The notes under the pieces are model-generated. The model saw only the letters and a list, made by a program, of their open reading frames with translations. It was not told the DNA's origin and did not search any database. The position numbers were made by a program, and so were the translations under genes. Of a stretch of 6,379 nt of DNA, positions 5,904 through 6,379 are shown piece after piece. Origin of the DNA: Modestobacter sp. (lineage in GTDB: Bacteria > Actinomycetota > Actinomycetes > Mycobacteriales > Geodermatophilaceae); the NCBI GenBank assembly GCA_025965635.1, contig JAOPWO010000477.1:1-6379 (forward strand). The letters run 5' to 3'. Position 1 is the stretch's first letter. The number at the start of each line of letters is the position of its first letter.

Positions 5904-6379
5904 CCCGTCGAGTCTCCGGACGGCGCCGGGTCCGGCGACGCCGGGGGGTCGGCGTCGGCGGCGGCCACCGACTCCAGCAACCCGGTGTACCACGGCACCG
6001 GCGCGCTGCTGCCGGTGCCGGGCGCGGGGAGCTCCTCGTCCCCGGCCCGGCTGCCGGCGTCCCCGACGTCACCGACGACGACGAGCCGGTCGCCGGGCAG
6101 CACGTAGGTCAGCCGCTCGCGGGCCTGCTGGGCGATGTAGGCCTGGTCGGCCTGCCGGTCCAGCTGGGCCTGCAGGTCCGCGGCCCGCTGGGTCAGCGCC
6201 TGCTGCTCGGCGGCGAGGTCGGCCAGTTCCTGCCGGCCGGCGACGTACTGCCGGACCGGTCCGGCGAGGGTCATGGCGAGCAGCAGCACCAGCGCGCCCA
6301 GCAGCACCGCCCGGCCGGTGAACCGGGGACCACGGCGCGGAGCGCCGGCGCTGCGGGCCGGGCGGCGGGTGGTCCGCCG
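5900..6379 (-). CDS. Septum formation initiator (FtsB/DivIC family), 5' end outside window
   Basis: A bitopic cell-division protein. FtsB/DivIC proteins form a complex with FtsL and FtsQ/DivIB that activates septal wall synthesis. Visible are 159 residues, and the frame is open to the right edge, so the start is not in the window. A GTG at 6307 would give 135 residues, but family-like basic sequence (PRFTGRAVLL) continues upstream of it. The order is: an Arg-rich cytoplasmic N-terminus; one membrane helix (VLLGALVLLLAMTLAGP); an outside coiled coil rich in Ala, Gln and Leu (QELADLAAEQQALTQR and on); the conserved end QQARERLTYVLPGDRLVVV; and an acidic Pro/Ala/Ser-rich tail of about 55 residues that ends with the operon's second gene. 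The protein is predicted to face outward after the helix. Its TGA overlaps the GTG of DUF501. In actinobacteria this gene commonly follows enolase, which would lie to the right. Confidence 0.92.
   Translation of the reverse strand, partial: RRTTRRPARSAGAPRRGPRFTGRAVLLGALVLLLAMTLAGPVRQYVAGRQELADLAAEQQALTQRAADLQAQLDRQADQAYIAQQARERLTYVLPGDRLVVVGDVGDAGSRAGDEELPAPGTGSSAPVPWYTGLLESVAAADADPPASPDPAPSGDSTG

Noticed and set aside
1..6379. Mobile element, CRISPR array, phage, toxin-antitoxin or defence system
   Set aside because: There are no transposase, integrase, Cas or toxin motifs, no direct-repeat arrays, and no shift in base composition. All genes are housekeeping or conserved actinobacterial families.

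Overview
The window is ordinary chromosomal DNA from a very GC-rich actinobacterium. The evidence is the strong G/C bias at third codon positions, the gene families present, and the order septum-formation initiator - DUF501 - Ppx/GppA phosphatase, which is a familiar actinobacterial arrangement, usually downstream of enolase. The overall look suggests a Geodermatophilaceae-like lineage (Blastococcus, Modestobacter, Geodermatophilus), but that is an impression from memory and not a database result.

Layout from left to right: the 3' part of a thiolase gene (+, cut by the left edge); a strong hairpin shared with a convergent gene; a seven-helix Bax inhibitor-1/YccA-type membrane protein (-); a tRNA gene (-) with a UAA (leucine) anticodon but a short variable loop; a hairpin; a type II NADH dehydrogenase-like flavoprotein (-); a family 5 (UdgB-type) iron-sulfur uracil-DNA glycosylase (-); a small DUF4235 protein (+), divergent from the glycosylase; a second strong convergent hairpin; then a tightly overlapping minus-strand operon transcribed ftsB/divIC-like -> DUF501 -> ppx, whose first gene runs off the right edge.

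The genes do not form one pathway. The thiolase belongs to acyl-CoA metabolism, the flavoprotein to respiratory NADH oxidation, the glycosylase to base-excision repair, Ppx to polyphosphate/(p)ppGpp metabolism, and the FtsB/DivIC-like protein to cell division. The three-gene operon at the right is the clearest functional unit: its genes overlap by 4 bases at both junctions (GTGA and ATGA), which implies translational coupling.

I found no mobile element, CRISPR array, phage gene or defence system, and no convincing new multi-gene system. The observation most worth a second look is the tRNA. It has intact class I geometry and tertiary-contact bases, but its anticodon is UAA and its discriminator base is A. 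Bacterial tRNA-Leu normally has a long class II variable arm, and none of the predicted coding sequences in this window contains a TTA codon.
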